Shown in pieces: positions 1 through 7,840 of a DNA stretch of 64,000 bases. Each line of letters opens with the position of its first letter. The first letter of the stretch is position 1. The notes under the pieces are model-generated. The model ran no database searches and was not told the origin of the DNA. It saw only the letters and a program-made list of their open reading frames with translations. Position numbers and translations under genes: made by a program. The stretch comes from Guptibacillus hwajinpoensis. Its GTDB lineage: Bacteria; Bacillota; Bacilli; Bacillales; Guptibacillaceae. The DNA is taken from NCBI RefSeq assembly GCF_001039475.1, contig NZ_LELK01000004.1, positions 834,329 to 898,328 on the forward strand, written 5' to 3'.

Positions 1-777
1 AAAGTAGCAGAAAATTTCCGAATGCTAGAAACACTGAATCCCAATCGAATAGACCTAGGACTAGGACGAGCTCCAGGTGGCATGCCTAACGTTACAAAAG
101 CACTTGCCGGTGGAAATAGTATGGGTATGGATCGCTATTTAGAACAAGTGAATGAATTAGCTTCTTATCTAAAAGGTGAAGATCCACATCGAATGAATGT
201 ACGAGCAACGCCGCTAGGTCATACAACTCCTGACATGTGGTTGCTTGGCTCAAGTGCCGCAAGTTCGATGATGGCAGCTCAGCGTGGACTAGGTTACACC
301 TTTGCACATTTCATTAATGGTGACGGGGGAGCCACGGTAGTCGATCGCTACTTGAATCGCTTTGTGCCGTCAGAATTCAATGATACACCCAAAACAAACG
401 TCGCTATCTTTGTTATTTGCGGAGAAACGGAAGAAGAAGCAGAATACTTAGCTTCAAGTCTTGACCTTGCTATTCTTTTAATTGAACAGGGGAAATCTGG
501 GGAAGGATTCCCATCTCCAGATGAAGCACATCAGTTTCCTTATAGCGTGTTTGATAAAGAACGTATTCGGGAAAACAGAAGTAGAATGATCGTAGGCGAC
601 CCTAGGCAGGTAAAGCAACAAATCGAGGAACTTGCCTCGAAATACCAAACCCAGGAAGTTATTGTTAATACGATCACTCATGACTTTGAATCACGTCTGA
701 AGTCATATAGACTCATTGCTGAAGCGTTCGAATTAAAGGAAAACGCTAGTCTTGACAAAACCAACTGTAATAATTAA
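1..777 (+). CDS. LLM-class flavin-dependent oxidoreductase (5' end outside window)
   Basis: This is the C-terminal part of a bacterial luciferase-like flavin monooxygenase. The frame is open from base 1, so the ATG at position 22 is internal: the residues before it (KVAENFRMLE) already belong to the family pattern, followed by the typical IDLGLGRAPGG loop. About 258 residues are visible of a family that is usually near 330. Such enzymes use reduced FMN to oxidise small organic substrates; this one's substrate cannot be read. The promoter of the next gene lies inside its last codons. Family is sure, substrate unknown. Confidence 0.9.
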   Translation, partial: KVAENFRMLETLNPNRIDLGLGRAPGGMPNVTKALAGGNSMGMDRYLEQVNELASYLKGEDPHRMNVRATPLGHTTPDMWLLGSSAASSMMAAQRGLGYTFAHFINGDGGATVVDRYLNRFVPSEFNDTPKTNVAIFVICGETEEEAEYLASSLDLAILLIEQGKSGEGFPSPDEAHQFPYSVFDKERIRENRSRMIVGDPRQVKQQIEELASKYQTQEVIVNTITHDFESRLKSYRLIAEAFELKENASLDKTNCNN

Positions 778-784
778 AATTACA
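752..784 (+). promoter_or_regulatory. Sigma-A-type promoter overlapped by a 19-bp inverted repeat
   Basis: TTGACA (752-757), a 17-base spacer and TAAAAT (775-780) form a good vegetative promoter pointing to the IDEAL-domain gene. The perfect inverted repeat TGTAAT-N7-ATTACA (766-784) covers the -10 box, a placement expected for a repressor operator. Similar repeats stand at 1707-1725 and 2269-2287, around the Rrf2 regulator gene. Confidence 0.6.
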
Positions 785-841
785 CTATAGCTCGAATCAG
801 TTGGAACACAAACTAGTCTTCCAAATTAGGAGGGAGAAACA

Positions 842-1192
842 ATGATGAACCAACTACATCAACAATCTCTTTACCAAAAAGGTGATTGGGTTAAAGGAAA
901 GTCAGTCCATGATGAATTGATTCATGGTTATGTAGAATCAGTTAATAACTATCTCGGAACGATTAAAATCTTCGTTCTTGAGTGCGATAATCCAGAAACA
1001 GTAGGCAAAACAATTGAAACTTTCCAAAATCGTATTGCTCAACTTGAAGAGCCAGATTTCGAAAAAGACGAATCATATCTTTTAAACTTAATTGAGGTAT
1101 CCTTAATTACGAAAGATAAGGAATGGTTTATGGAACTTTCCGATCAGCTCAACCAGCTGCGAAATGAATCAGAGGAAGTCATTCCCTGTTAA
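842..1192 (+). CDS. IDEAL-domain protein
   Basis: A 116-residue cytoplasmic protein. Its C-terminal third (LLNLIEVSLITKDKEWFMEL) resembles the IDEAL domain, a short helical module found in several small Bacillus proteins. The N-terminal part (KGDWVKGKSVHDELIHGYVE) is not recognised. The start is the first of two ATG codons behind AGGAGGGAGAA. It lies between a flavin monooxygenase and an Rrf2 regulator and has its own promoter at 752-780. Function unknown; there is no membrane segment or signal peptide. Confidence 0.7.
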   Translation: MMNQLHQQSLYQKGDWVKGKSVHDELIHGYVESVNNYLGTIKIFVLECDNPETVGKTIETFQNRIAQLEEPDFEKDESYLLNLIEVSLITKDKEWFMELSDQLNQLRNESEEVIPC

Positions 1193-1262
1193 AATTTTCT
1201 TGCAAGCTATAAAAGAAATACGGTAGGATGGAAGTGGAAGAAAGTGTAGGGAGGCGCTGGAA

Positions 1263-1679
1263 TTGAATAGTGATTTTACTCTCGCCGTGCACAGCCTGGC
1301 GTTGCTTGCGATAAAGCCTGGACAAATGGCGACAAGTGACTACCTAGCTGGAAGTGCTTCAGTCCATCCCGTTCGTATGAGGAAAATTCTTAGTTTACTC
1401 AAAAAAAGCGATTATATCGCTTCTAAAGAAGGCGCGGGTGGTGGCTTCACCCTCGCTTGTAGGGTAGAAGATGTTACGCTTGATAAGATCTACAACTTAA
1501 CATCTGTTGGGGCTCTTAAGCCAAAGTGTCCTGATTCAAATGAATATTGCCTCGTAGGAGCGAATTTGTCTAGTGTACTTGGCGACATATTTACAGATGC
1601 TGAGAATCATTTAACAGCATTTTTGCAACAATACACGATTCGTGATATTATTCAAAGCCTAAAACAAAAACAATTGTAA
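1263..1679 (+). CDS. Rrf2-family transcriptional regulator (YwnA-like)
   Basis: A 138-residue Rrf2-type winged-helix regulator, closest in look to B. subtilis YwnA. The N-terminal helix-turn-helix contains the hallmark segments HPVRMRKILSLLKK and SKEGAGGGFTLA. Two cysteines near residues 90-100 (PKCPDSNEYC) could sense redox state or bind a ligand; Rrf2 proteins often use cysteines or Fe-S clusters. The start is TTG at 1263, 6-8 bases after GGGAGGCG. Flavin and nitroreductase neighbours suggest a role in electrophile or redox stress. It may bind the TGTAAT-N7-ATTACA repeats nearby, which is inference. Confidence 0.85.
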   Translation: MNSDFTLAVHSLALLAIKPGQMATSDYLAGSASVHPVRMRKILSLLKKSDYIASKEGAGGGFTLACRVEDVTLDKIYNLTSVGALKPKCPDSNEYCLVGANLSSVLGDIFTDAENHLTAFLQQYTIRDIIQSLKQKQL

Positions 1680-1695
1680 TCGATTGTTTTTGTTT
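1662..1695 (+). terminator. AT-rich hairpin after the Rrf2 gene
   Basis: Thirteen paired bases (AAACAAAAACAAT / ATTGTTTTTGTTT) around an 8-base loop span the stop codon. The stem is perfect but almost all A-T, so termination may be weak. Confidence 0.5.
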
Positions 1696-1706
1696 ATTGT
1701 TTAAAC

Positions 1707-1725
1707 TGTAATAAAAATAATTTCA
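1707..1725 (+). promoter_or_regulatory. Second copy of the TGTAAT-N7 inverted repeat
   Basis: TGTAAT-AAAAATA-ATTTCA matches the arms of the 766-784 repeat in 11 of 12 positions and lies 25 bases before the cyclic-nucleotide-domain gene. TTGTTT at 1690-1695 with AAAAAT 17 bases later could be its promoter. Confidence 0.4.
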
Positions 1726-1749
1726 ATATTTTATTGGGGGTGAGCAGAC

Positions 1750-2250
1750 ATGAGTACAGGTCTGGCAGAAAGAAATGTAGAAAGCAAGTTGAACATGAAG
1801 GATTGGAACAAGTTAGAACGTTCTGGTCGGTTGATGAAACGAAATGAAGCTAGAATGCTAATTAAGCCAGAACATACAAATCGCGATGTTTACATTATCA
1901 AAAAGGGAAGTGTGGCAATCTACCATGCCGACAATATGGAAACACCACTCGCGGTGCTAGGTGCAAATGATGTTCTTGGTAACCGATCCATTTTTGTACA
2001 TGAGAATTTGTATGCAAAAACCATTACTAATGTTGAGCTCATTCAACTCGATCAAGCATCGTATCGAGCTTTATACCTGTCATATCCAGAACTCGCAATC
2101 AAGTTAACGACGGAACTTTCGCGATTGAAATTAATTATTGATTTTCCAGAGCGAACAGCAAACTCATTCATGAAACAAGTGAAAAGCGGTATCCAAAACT
2201 GGGTTAATAAAACGACAGGCAAAAAGGGAAGATACTGTCATAATTGCTAA
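1750..2250 (+). CDS. Cyclic-nucleotide-binding-domain protein without DNA-binding domain
   Basis: A 166-residue protein made of one cNMP-binding beta-barrel of the Crp/Fnr type (DVYIIKKGSVAIYH, then VLGANDVLGNRSIF) and a short C-terminal helix. The winged helix of a full Crp/Fnr regulator is absent and the length is about 60 residues short of that family. The tail carries two cysteines (RYCHNC). Start is ATG at 1750 after GGGGGTGAG. It may act as a sensor or partner protein rather than a DNA-binding regulator. The inverted repeat at 1707-1725 suggests control shared with its neighbours. Confidence 0.75.
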   Translation: MSTGLAERNVESKLNMKDWNKLERSGRLMKRNEARMLIKPEHTNRDVYIIKKGSVAIYHADNMETPLAVLGANDVLGNRSIFVHENLYAKTITNVELIQLDQASYRALYLSYPELAIKLTTELSRLKLIIDFPERTANSFMKQVKSGIQNWVNKTTGKKGRYCHNC

Positions 2251-2268
2251 GTATTTTTGGTTACTAAC

Positions 2269-2287
2269 TGTAACTTAATATGTTACA
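2269..2287 (+). promoter_or_regulatory. Third copy of the inverted repeat, before the nitroreductase
   Basis: TGTAAC-TTAATAT-GTTACA is a perfect 6+6 inverted repeat with the same 7-base spacer as the copies at 766 and 1707. A possible -10 (TAATAT, 2276-2281) lies within it. Confidence 0.45.
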
Positions 2288-2361
2288 TTATGGTTGTGGA
2301 TAACAGCATCGACTGTTAACTGGACTAAACTACACCTTAGATAACTTAAAGGAGCGAAATC

Positions 2362-2997
2362 ATGTCTGTAGATACTCAAGAAAAGCAAAGTGTATTAGAA
2401 GTTATGAAAGATCGACACTCAGTAAGAAAGTTTGAAAAGGGTGTTGAAATCCCTGAAGACGTAATGGATGAAATGCTCAATGCGACTATTGAAGCACCAT
2501 CATCTTGGAACCTGCAACATTGGAAGTTCTTAGTTATTCAAAATCAAGAGCAGAAAGAAAAGTTGCTGCCAATTGCGTTTAACCAACAACAAATTGTTGA
2601 TAGTTCTGCAACAATTGTGATTCTAGGTGACACAGAAGCTAACCTACACGCAGAAGAAATATATGGTCAAGCTGTTGAACTAGGCTTTATGGAAGATGCT
2701 GTGAAAGAAGCACTCGTTAGTCAGATCAATGGTGCTTATGAACGAGAAGGCTTTGCTCTAAGCGAAGCAATCAAAAACAGTTCACTCGCAGCTATGCAGC
2801 TTATGCTAGCAGCAAAAGCTAAAGACTACGACACGGTTGCAATGGGCGGTTTCAATCCGGTTGCACTGGTAGAAGAGTTTAACATTCCAACACGTTATGT
2901 TCCGACTATGCTCATATCTGTTGGTAAAGCAGCAGTAGAAGCACACGGTACAGCTCGTTTTCCACTAGAGCGTGTCGTTGTGAAAGAAAGCTTCTAA
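2362..2997 (+). CDS. Nitroreductase-family NAD(P)H oxidoreductase (YodC/MhqN-like)
   Basis: A 211-residue FMN-dependent nitroreductase. The N-terminal DRHSVRKFEKG binds FMN phosphate, APSSWNLQHWKFLVI is the classic nitroreductase core, and GFNPVALVEEFNIP is the C-terminal lobe. Relatives in B. subtilis (YodC, MhqN) are induced by quinones and other electrophiles. Start ATG at 2362 follows AAAGGAGCG. It is monocistronic, with its own inverted-repeat operator upstream and a terminator downstream. The family is clear; the physiological substrate is inferred. Confidence 0.9.
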   Translation: MSVDTQEKQSVLEVMKDRHSVRKFEKGVEIPEDVMDEMLNATIEAPSSWNLQHWKFLVIQNQEQKEKLLPIAFNQQQIVDSSATIVILGDTEANLHAEEIYGQAVELGFMEDAVKEALVSQINGAYEREGFALSEAIKNSSLAAMQLMLAAKAKDYDTVAMGGFNPVALVEEFNIPTRYVPTMLISVGKAAVEAHGTARFPLERVVVKESF

Positions 2998-3015
2998 ATA
3001 AAATACGTTTGAAAG

Positions 3016-3048
3016 CAAGGGAGGGGGAAAACCCCTTCCTTCTTTTTG
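3016..3048 (+). terminator. Intrinsic terminator of the nitroreductase gene
   Basis: AAGGGAGGGG, loop, CCCCTTCCTT, then TCTTTTTG: a strong GC stem with a T tract. Confidence 0.85.
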
Positions 3049-3051
3049 TAT

Positions 3052-3213
3052 GAGGATCTTTTCTAACAGATTGTTGATTTTGGAACAAATTAAAAACCAC
3101 ATTTTGCTAATGGGAGCGGAAGGAGGCTCACCGCCAGCCCGGTGGAAAGCGAGCATCCTGAAGCGGAAATGAACTCACTATAGAAACATTGTCTACAAAA
3201 AGAGGCTTGTATA
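3052..3213 (+). repeat. GC-rich MITE-like repeat, copy R1 (short form)
   Basis: This is a shortened copy. It has the left end (ATCTTTTCTAACAGATTGTTG), the GGAGCGGAAGGAGGCTCACC core, the GGAAAGCGAGCATCCTG arm and the right end (ACATTGTCTACAAAAAGAGG). The middle segment seen in R3, R9 and R10 is missing. Short ORFs running through it are not genes. Confidence 0.8.
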
Positions 3214-3278
3214 AAAAAGAGCTAGATTTCATTGGTAAAGAAATAGAGCTATACTAGGGAATCAAGGGGGAAGCTAGT

Positions 3279-5033
3279 ATGAAAGAAAACAATACAGAAA
3301 AACGGATGAATTGGCGCGATCTTTCTAAACTGATTCGAGAGACAAAACCGTCCAAACCTTTAGTGTCAATTGCGATTTTCATGAGCGTGGTGGGGACAAT
3401 CGCAGGGTTAATTGTGCCGTTCTTCACTAAAAACTTGGTTGATCAGCTGTCTGCAAACTCGCTTTCATCCAGTGTGATTGCTTTATTAATTACGGCCTTT
3501 ATCGTTCAAGCTATTTTCTCTGGTCTCTCAATGTATCTACTTCTCTATATTGGTGAGACGGTAGTCGCTCGTCTTCGTGAGCGTTTAATGAATAAGGTAC
3601 TATCTCTTCAGGTCGCTTATTTTGATAGCAATCGTGTCGGTGATACAACAAGTCGTATTGTAAATGATACAGGCGTCATTAAAGACTTAGTTTCCAATCA
3701 CTTAATCAATTTATTAACTAGCACTCTTTCTATTGTAGGATCAATCGGTATACTTCTCTATCTTGATTGGAAACTAACAGCTATTTTACTTGCAGTTGTC
3801 CCAATTATGATGATCGGCATTCGTTTCATTGGTAAGCGAATGTATAAAGTATCAAAGGGACTTCAGGAGGAAACGGCTAAATTCACCGCAACCATTACAC
3901 AGGTTCTATCAGAAGTACGCCTTGTGAAATTCTCCATGGCGGAAAATGTTGAAGAGGAGAATGGTAAGCAGGGAATTAATAACGTTTTCTCTTACAGTAT
4001 GAAAGAAGCTAAAATATACGCACTATTAATGCCACTTATCACGTTATTACTAATGGGCGTTCTCGTTATTATTGTAGGGTACGGCGGCGTTCGGGTTTCA
4101 ACGGGGGAACTATCAGCAGGTGAACTTGTTGCCTTCTTACTCTATCTGTTCCAAATCATCATTCCTTTTAGCTCGATGGCGCGTTTCTTAACCGCGATCC
4201 AGAAAGCTATGGGAGCAACCGAACGCCTTCAAGTTCTGTTGCACCACGATAGCGAAGAACGAACAAGTGGCGATGAAGTCGTCGATCCAGCTCAGTCGCT
4301 AATGTTTAACGACATTGAATTCTCATACGGTAAAGAAGCAGTACTGAAAGGGGCTTCTTTCGATGTTCCACCTGGCAAAGTGACAGCTATTGTAGGTCCT
4401 AGTGGAAGCGGGAAAACGACAACGTTTTCCTTGATCGAGCGATTTTATAAACCGCAGGAAGGGTCCATTACGCTTGGCGGCAAGGATATTCATACATTCT
4501 CGCTTCAATCGTGGCGTAAGCAAATCGGGTATGTGTCTCAAGAAAGCCCGCTTATTGGAGGATCAATACGTGATAACATTCTATACGGCTTGGAACAGAA
4601 CGTTTCAGAGCAAGAATTAATAGATGCAGCCGAACAAGCCTTTGCTCTTCCTTTCATAATGGATCTCCCAGAAGGCTTCGATACTGAAATAGGTGAGCGT
4701 GGAATTAAGCTTTCCGGTGGCCAGCGACAGCGTATTGCTATTGCTAGAGCCATTGTAAGAAATCCATATCTTTTGCTGTTGGATGAAGCAACATCAAGTC
4801 TCGACAGTACGTCTGAAGTTCAGGTTCAACGAGCATTGAATAATTTAATGGAGGGACGAACGACCATTGTCATTGCTCACCGACTGTCTACAGTTGTTCA
4901 CGCGGATCAAATTCTTGTGATGGAGAATGGGAAAGTTTCAGGAAAAGGAACGCACGAAGAACTTATGACACAGAGTAGCCTCTATAAGAAATTAGCTCAG
5001 CAACAATTTCAAATAGAAGAAAAGCATTCGTAA
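3279..5033 (+). CDS. bmrA: Multidrug ABC exporter, fused permease-ATPase (BmrA-like)
   Basis: A 584-residue half-transporter expected to work as a homodimer in the membrane, exporting hydrophobic drugs or lipids with ATP. Six membrane helices fill residues 30-320. The nucleotide-binding domain follows: Walker A GPSGSGKT near 373, signature LSGGQRQR near 478, Walker B LLLLDEATS near 500 and the H-loop IAHRLST near 533. The sequence and length fit B. subtilis BmrA closely, e.g. VSQESPLIGGSIRDNILYGL. Start ATG at 3279 follows CAAGGGGGAAGC. It is monocistronic, ended by the terminator at 5051. Confidence 0.92.
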   Translation: MKENNTEKRMNWRDLSKLIRETKPSKPLVSIAIFMSVVGTIAGLIVPFFTKNLVDQLSANSLSSSVIALLITAFIVQAIFSGLSMYLLLYIGETVVARLRERLMNKVLSLQVAYFDSNRVGDTTSRIVNDTGVIKDLVSNHLINLLTSTLSIVGSIGILLYLDWKLTAILLAVVPIMMIGIRFIGKRMYKVSKGLQEETAKFTATITQVLSEVRLVKFSMAENVEEENGKQGINNVFSYSMKEAKIYALLMPLITLLLMGVLVIIVGYGGVRVSTGELSAGELVAFLLYLFQIIIPFSSMARFLTAIQKAMGATERLQVLLHHDSEERTSGDEVVDPAQSLMFNDIEFSYGKEAVLKGASFDVPPGKVTAIVGPSGSGKTTTFSLIERFYKPQEGSITLGGKDIHTFSLQSWRKQIGYVSQESPLIGGSIRDNILYGLEQNVSEQELIDAAEQAFALPFIMDLPEGFDTEIGERGIKLSGGQRQRIAIARAIVRNPYLLLLDEATSSLDSTSEVQVQRALNNLMEGRTTIVIAHRLSTVVHADQILVMENGKVSGKGTHEELMTQSSLYKKLAQQQFQIEEKHS

Positions 5034-5050
5034 TCGTTCGAAAAAGGAAA

Positions 5051-5084
5051 GACATCTCTCTTCATCGAGAGGTGTCTTTTTTTT
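5051..5084 (+). terminator. Terminator of the ABC exporter gene
   Basis: GACATCTCTC-TTCATC-GAGAGGTGTC followed by eight T residues. Confidence 0.9.
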
Positions 5085-5086
5085 AT

Positions 5087-5266
5087 AAGGCTCTTTTCTA
5101 AAAGATTGTTGCTTTTGAAAGGATTTTCTTAAAAGAACCCGACTTCGCTAATTGGAGCGGAAGAAGCTCGACTCCTGCTGGACTAGCGGGAAAGGTGAGA
5201 CCCCGCTGGAGCGGAAATTGACCTACTCTTTCAACAACAATATATACGAAAAGAGCTTTTATAAAG
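5087..5266 (+). repeat. GC-rich MITE-like repeat, copy R2 (3' half missing)
   Basis: Left end AAGGCTCTTTTCTAAAAG and right end ACGAAAAGAGCTTTT form an imperfect terminal inverted repeat. The core keeps GCTCGACTCCTGC to GTGAGACCCCGCTGGAGCGG but has lost the GAGCGTAAGCGACGAGG to CGAGCATCC segment. Confidence 0.85.
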
Positions 5267-5325
5267 AATGATTCGCTAAATAATGGTGAAAATAGGAAAG
5301 TTGATCCATAAAGGAGGTTATCCAA

Positions 5326-6861
5326 TTGACACCGAGTAAAGAATGGCCAGATGCTCCAGAACCAGTCTGGCAAGTTAATAAAAAACGTACTTCTCATCCA
5401 CCTTTAAAAGAAAATATTGAAACAGATGTTGTCATTGTAGGTGGTGGTATAACAGGTATTACATCAGCTTATCTTCTTGCAAATGAAGGGATACGAGTTG
5501 TCCTACTTGAAGCAAATCAGATTCTAAACGGAACAACCGGTCATACCACAGCCAAAATAACTGCTCAACATGACCTTATTTATGATGAGTTCTTAAATCA
5601 CTTCGGTAAGGAAAAAGCAAAGCAATACTATCAAGCAAACACAGAAGCGATGCAGTACATTAAGCAAACGGTTGAGAAAAATTCCATTTCATGTACATTC
5701 TCTGAAGAAGATGCTTACCTCTATGCGACAACTCCCGAATATGCAAGAAAGCTGACAAGCGAGATGAGGGCTTACCAGCAGCTTGGTATTGAAGGAGAGT
5801 TCGTAAACAGCATGCCAATTGACATCTCGATCAAAGCTGGAATCGTAATGAAAAATCAGGCTCAGTTTGATCCTGTTGCTTATTTAACCCCGCTTGTAGA
5901 GGCGTTTTTAGAAAAGGGCGGACAACTGTATGAACAAACGGTCGCAATCGATGTTCAAAAAGGGACAAAACCAGTTGTCGTGACGAAAAACGGGTCCACT
6001 GTTACATGTAAACATGTTCTAGCATGCTCGCATTTCCCGTTCTATGACGGAAATGCTCTCTATTTCACACGAATGTATGCCGAAGCTTCTTACGTTGTCG
6101 CTGCTTCGACTAAGAAGAAGTTTCCTGAGGGCATGTATTTAAGTGCTGAGGATCCAAAGCGATCGCTAAGAAGTCATACGTTTAACGGTGAGAAACTTGT
6201 GCTATTCGGTGGTGAAAGCCACAAAACGGGTCAAGGTAACCGATTGAGCGATCACTACAAAGCGCTTAAATTCTTCGGCGAAGAAACATTAGGGATAGAG
6301 AAAGTTGCTTACAGATGGTCGGCAGAAGATTTTTATACATTAGATAAACTGCCTTACATAGGTCCTGTCACAAAAGGACAGGAAAATGTGTTGATAGCGA
6401 CGGGATTCCATAAATGGGGAATGACGAATGGTACAGCTGCAGCGCTTCTTTTCCGAGATTATGTACTAGCAAACGATAATCCTTATATGGATTTGTTTAT
6501 CCCTTCTAGGTTCTATGCTGACCCAAGCATGAAAACATTTTTGGTCCAAAATGCTGATGTAGCAGGACATTTCGTTAAAGGGAAATTGTCCATTCCGAAG
6601 AAAAAACTTTCTGAGTTAAAGGACGATGAAGGAGCGGTTGTTCGCGTTAACGGAAAACGTGCTGGAGCTTACAAAGACTCTGAAGGTTGTATTCATCTCG
6701 TCGATACAACCTGTACACACTTATACTGTGAAGTTGAATGGAATGATGGCGATCGAACGTGGGACTGTCCGTGTCATGGTTCTCGTTTCGGATACGATGG
6801 TAAAGTTGTGGAAGGTCCAGCAGATAAACCGCTTGCTAATTTATCAGATGAACTTGAATAG
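5326..6861 (+). CDS. yhfW: FAD-dependent oxidoreductase with C-terminal Rieske domain (YhfW-like)
   Basis: A 511-residue fusion. Residues 28-400 are a DadA/glycine-oxidase-type flavoprotein with the FAD dinucleotide fold VVIVGGGITGITSAYLL near 30-46 and a C-terminal ATGFHKWGMTNG. Residues 420-505 form a Rieske [2Fe-2S] domain whose ligands are visible: C463-T-H465 and C481-P-C-H484-GSRF. Such enzymes probably oxidise an amine or amino acid, with electrons passing via the Fe-S cluster; the substrate is unknown. The start is TTG at 5326, behind the very strong AAAGGAGGTTATCC. Its own terminator follows. Confidence 0.9.
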   Translation: MTPSKEWPDAPEPVWQVNKKRTSHPPLKENIETDVVIVGGGITGITSAYLLANEGIRVVLLEANQILNGTTGHTTAKITAQHDLIYDEFLNHFGKEKAKQYYQANTEAMQYIKQTVEKNSISCTFSEEDAYLYATTPEYARKLTSEMRAYQQLGIEGEFVNSMPIDISIKAGIVMKNQAQFDPVAYLTPLVEAFLEKGGQLYEQTVAIDVQKGTKPVVVTKNGSTVTCKHVLACSHFPFYDGNALYFTRMYAEASYVVAASTKKKFPEGMYLSAEDPKRSLRSHTFNGEKLVLFGGESHKTGQGNRLSDHYKALKFFGEETLGIEKVAYRWSAEDFYTLDKLPYIGPVTKGQENVLIATGFHKWGMTNGTAAALLFRDYVLANDNPYMDLFIPSRFYADPSMKTFLVQNADVAGHFVKGKLSIPKKKLSELKDDEGAVVRVNGKRAGAYKDSEGCIHLVDTTCTHLYCEVEWNDGDRTWDCPCHGSRFGYDGKVVEGPADKPLANLSDELE

Positions 6862-6880
6862 TTTTCCTATTTTGAAGCAA

Positions 6881-6915
6881 AACGGCACACTATTTCATAG
6901 GGGTGCCGTTTTTTT
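6881..6915 (+). terminator. Terminator of the FAD/Rieske gene
   Basis: AACGGCAC, 14-base loop, GTGCCGTT, then a T tract. Confidence 0.85.
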
Positions 6916-6921
6916 CTTTAC

Positions 6922-7025
6922 GCTATGTTAGCTCATAATGTTGATTTCTCGGTTTTTGGCTTATTCGAGTGAAACCTCAGTTTCACTCGAATAAGCCAAA
7001 AATCAACATTGTCAATTAACATAGC
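6922..7025 (-). repeat. Palindromic element, copy P1
   Basis: About 104 bp running from GCTATGTTA to TAACATAGC. The centre is a near-perfect hairpin (GGCTTATTCGAGTGAAAC / GTTTCACTCGAATAAGCC). Aligned with the copies at 12309 and 44094 it lies in the opposite orientation. It is not coding; it could fold as one long RNA hairpin after the terminator. Confidence 0.8.
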
Positions 7026-7026
7026 C

Positions 7027-7293
7027 TTTCTTTAATGAAGGATTTTTTGATGTAGATAACGAGATCTTCAAGAAATAGCTTGAACTGTAATCAGGTGCAT
7101 CTTCAACAAAGGTCCTCCGGGGGATGCCGTAAATTGACCCTCGAAATCAATAAATCTACAACAATTTTGGAGCGCTTGCTTAATAAATAGATAAGCGACC
7201 TAGCATGTTTTGGGCAGGATTTTTGAAGAAGGAAAAAAGGATTGAATAGGGAAATAATATAATGAACTTCACTTTTTATAAAGGAGGTAACTT
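7027..7293. other. Intergenic, mostly featureless
   Basis: No gene is seen. Bases 7158-7196 (CAACAATTTTGGAGCGCTTG) resemble the short CGGAGC-type sequence that recurs after several small genes in this window. The AAAGGAGG of the next gene is at 7281-7288. Confidence 0.4.
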
Positions 7294-7734
7294 ATGACGA
7301 TTGGTATTAGTACGGTTCAGGACGTTCTTGAAAATTACAAATCTGCCGTTTATGAACAAGATGCTGAAAAATTCCTATCTACCTATGCTGCTGATGTACA
7401 TATTTACGATTGCTGGGGAAAATGGGAGTGTAGGGGGATTTCGTCATGGAGACAAAATGTAATAGAGTGGTTTAATGGCTTGAGTGAAGAAAGAGATGTT
7501 CTAAAAGTAGATTTTGATGACTTAACTATTGAGGAAAATACTAATGTTGCATTTGCTCATTGTGCTGTTACGTTCGTTGCTTACAGAGAACAGCCTGAAG
7601 AAAAACTTCGTGAAATGACAAACCGTTTTACATTAGGCTTAAGAAAAGTAAATGAATCTTGGCTCATAACACACGAACATTCATCATTACCAATAGATAT
7701 GAAAACTGGAAAAGGTATGTTTAATCTCAAATAA
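7294..7734 (+). CDS. SnoaL/NTF2-like fold protein
   Basis: A 146-residue single-domain protein with the NTF2-like alpha-beta barrel pattern: an N-terminal helix (VQDVLENYKSAVYEQDAEKFLSTY), YAADVHIYD, a central WRQNVIEWF helix and alternating strands ending in GLRKVNESWLITHEHSS. Relatives are SnoaL-like hydrolases/isomerases or polyketide-type enzymes, or have no known role. Start ATG at 7294 follows AAAGGAGG. It is monocistronic, with a CGGAGC-type sequence just downstream. Fold likely; function unknown. Confidence 0.75.
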   Translation: MTIGISTVQDVLENYKSAVYEQDAEKFLSTYAADVHIYDCWGKWECRGISSWRQNVIEWFNGLSEERDVLKVDFDDLTIEENTNVAFAHCAVTFVAYREQPEEKLREMTNRFTLGLRKVNESWLITHEHSSLPIDMKTGKGMFNLK

Positions 7735-7757
7735 TAGGGTTACAGTTAATCTAATTA

Positions 7758-7790
7758 TTAAACAGTCTCGGAGCTTATCTGAAATTGGAA
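7758..7790 (+). repeat. Short CGGAGC-type downstream sequence
   Basis: TTAAACAGTCTCGGAGCTTATCTG lies 24 bases after the stop of the NTF2-like gene. It matches sequences after 8611, 26367, 27007 and 27577. Confidence 0.45.
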
Positions 7791-7840
7791 ATGTCCCTTA
7801 ACAGTGGATATTGAAAAAGGTGGAGGTTTAAATCATCAAT

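Noticed and set aside
2965..3156. 63-residue minus-strand ORF in repeat R1 (and similar ORFs at 5098-5397, 35746-35988, 62577-62834)
   Set aside because: They run through the GC-rich repeat and translate its inverted arms; no ribosome sites and no protein features. They are a known source of false gene calls.
6626..6931. 101-residue ORF at the end of the FAD/Rieske gene
   Set aside because: Lies inside the Rieske domain in another frame and ends in the terminator.
6922..7025. CRISPR-like or riboswitch structure
   Set aside because: The repeat is a single dispersed palindrome with copies tens of kilobases apart; there are no spacers and no aptamer core.
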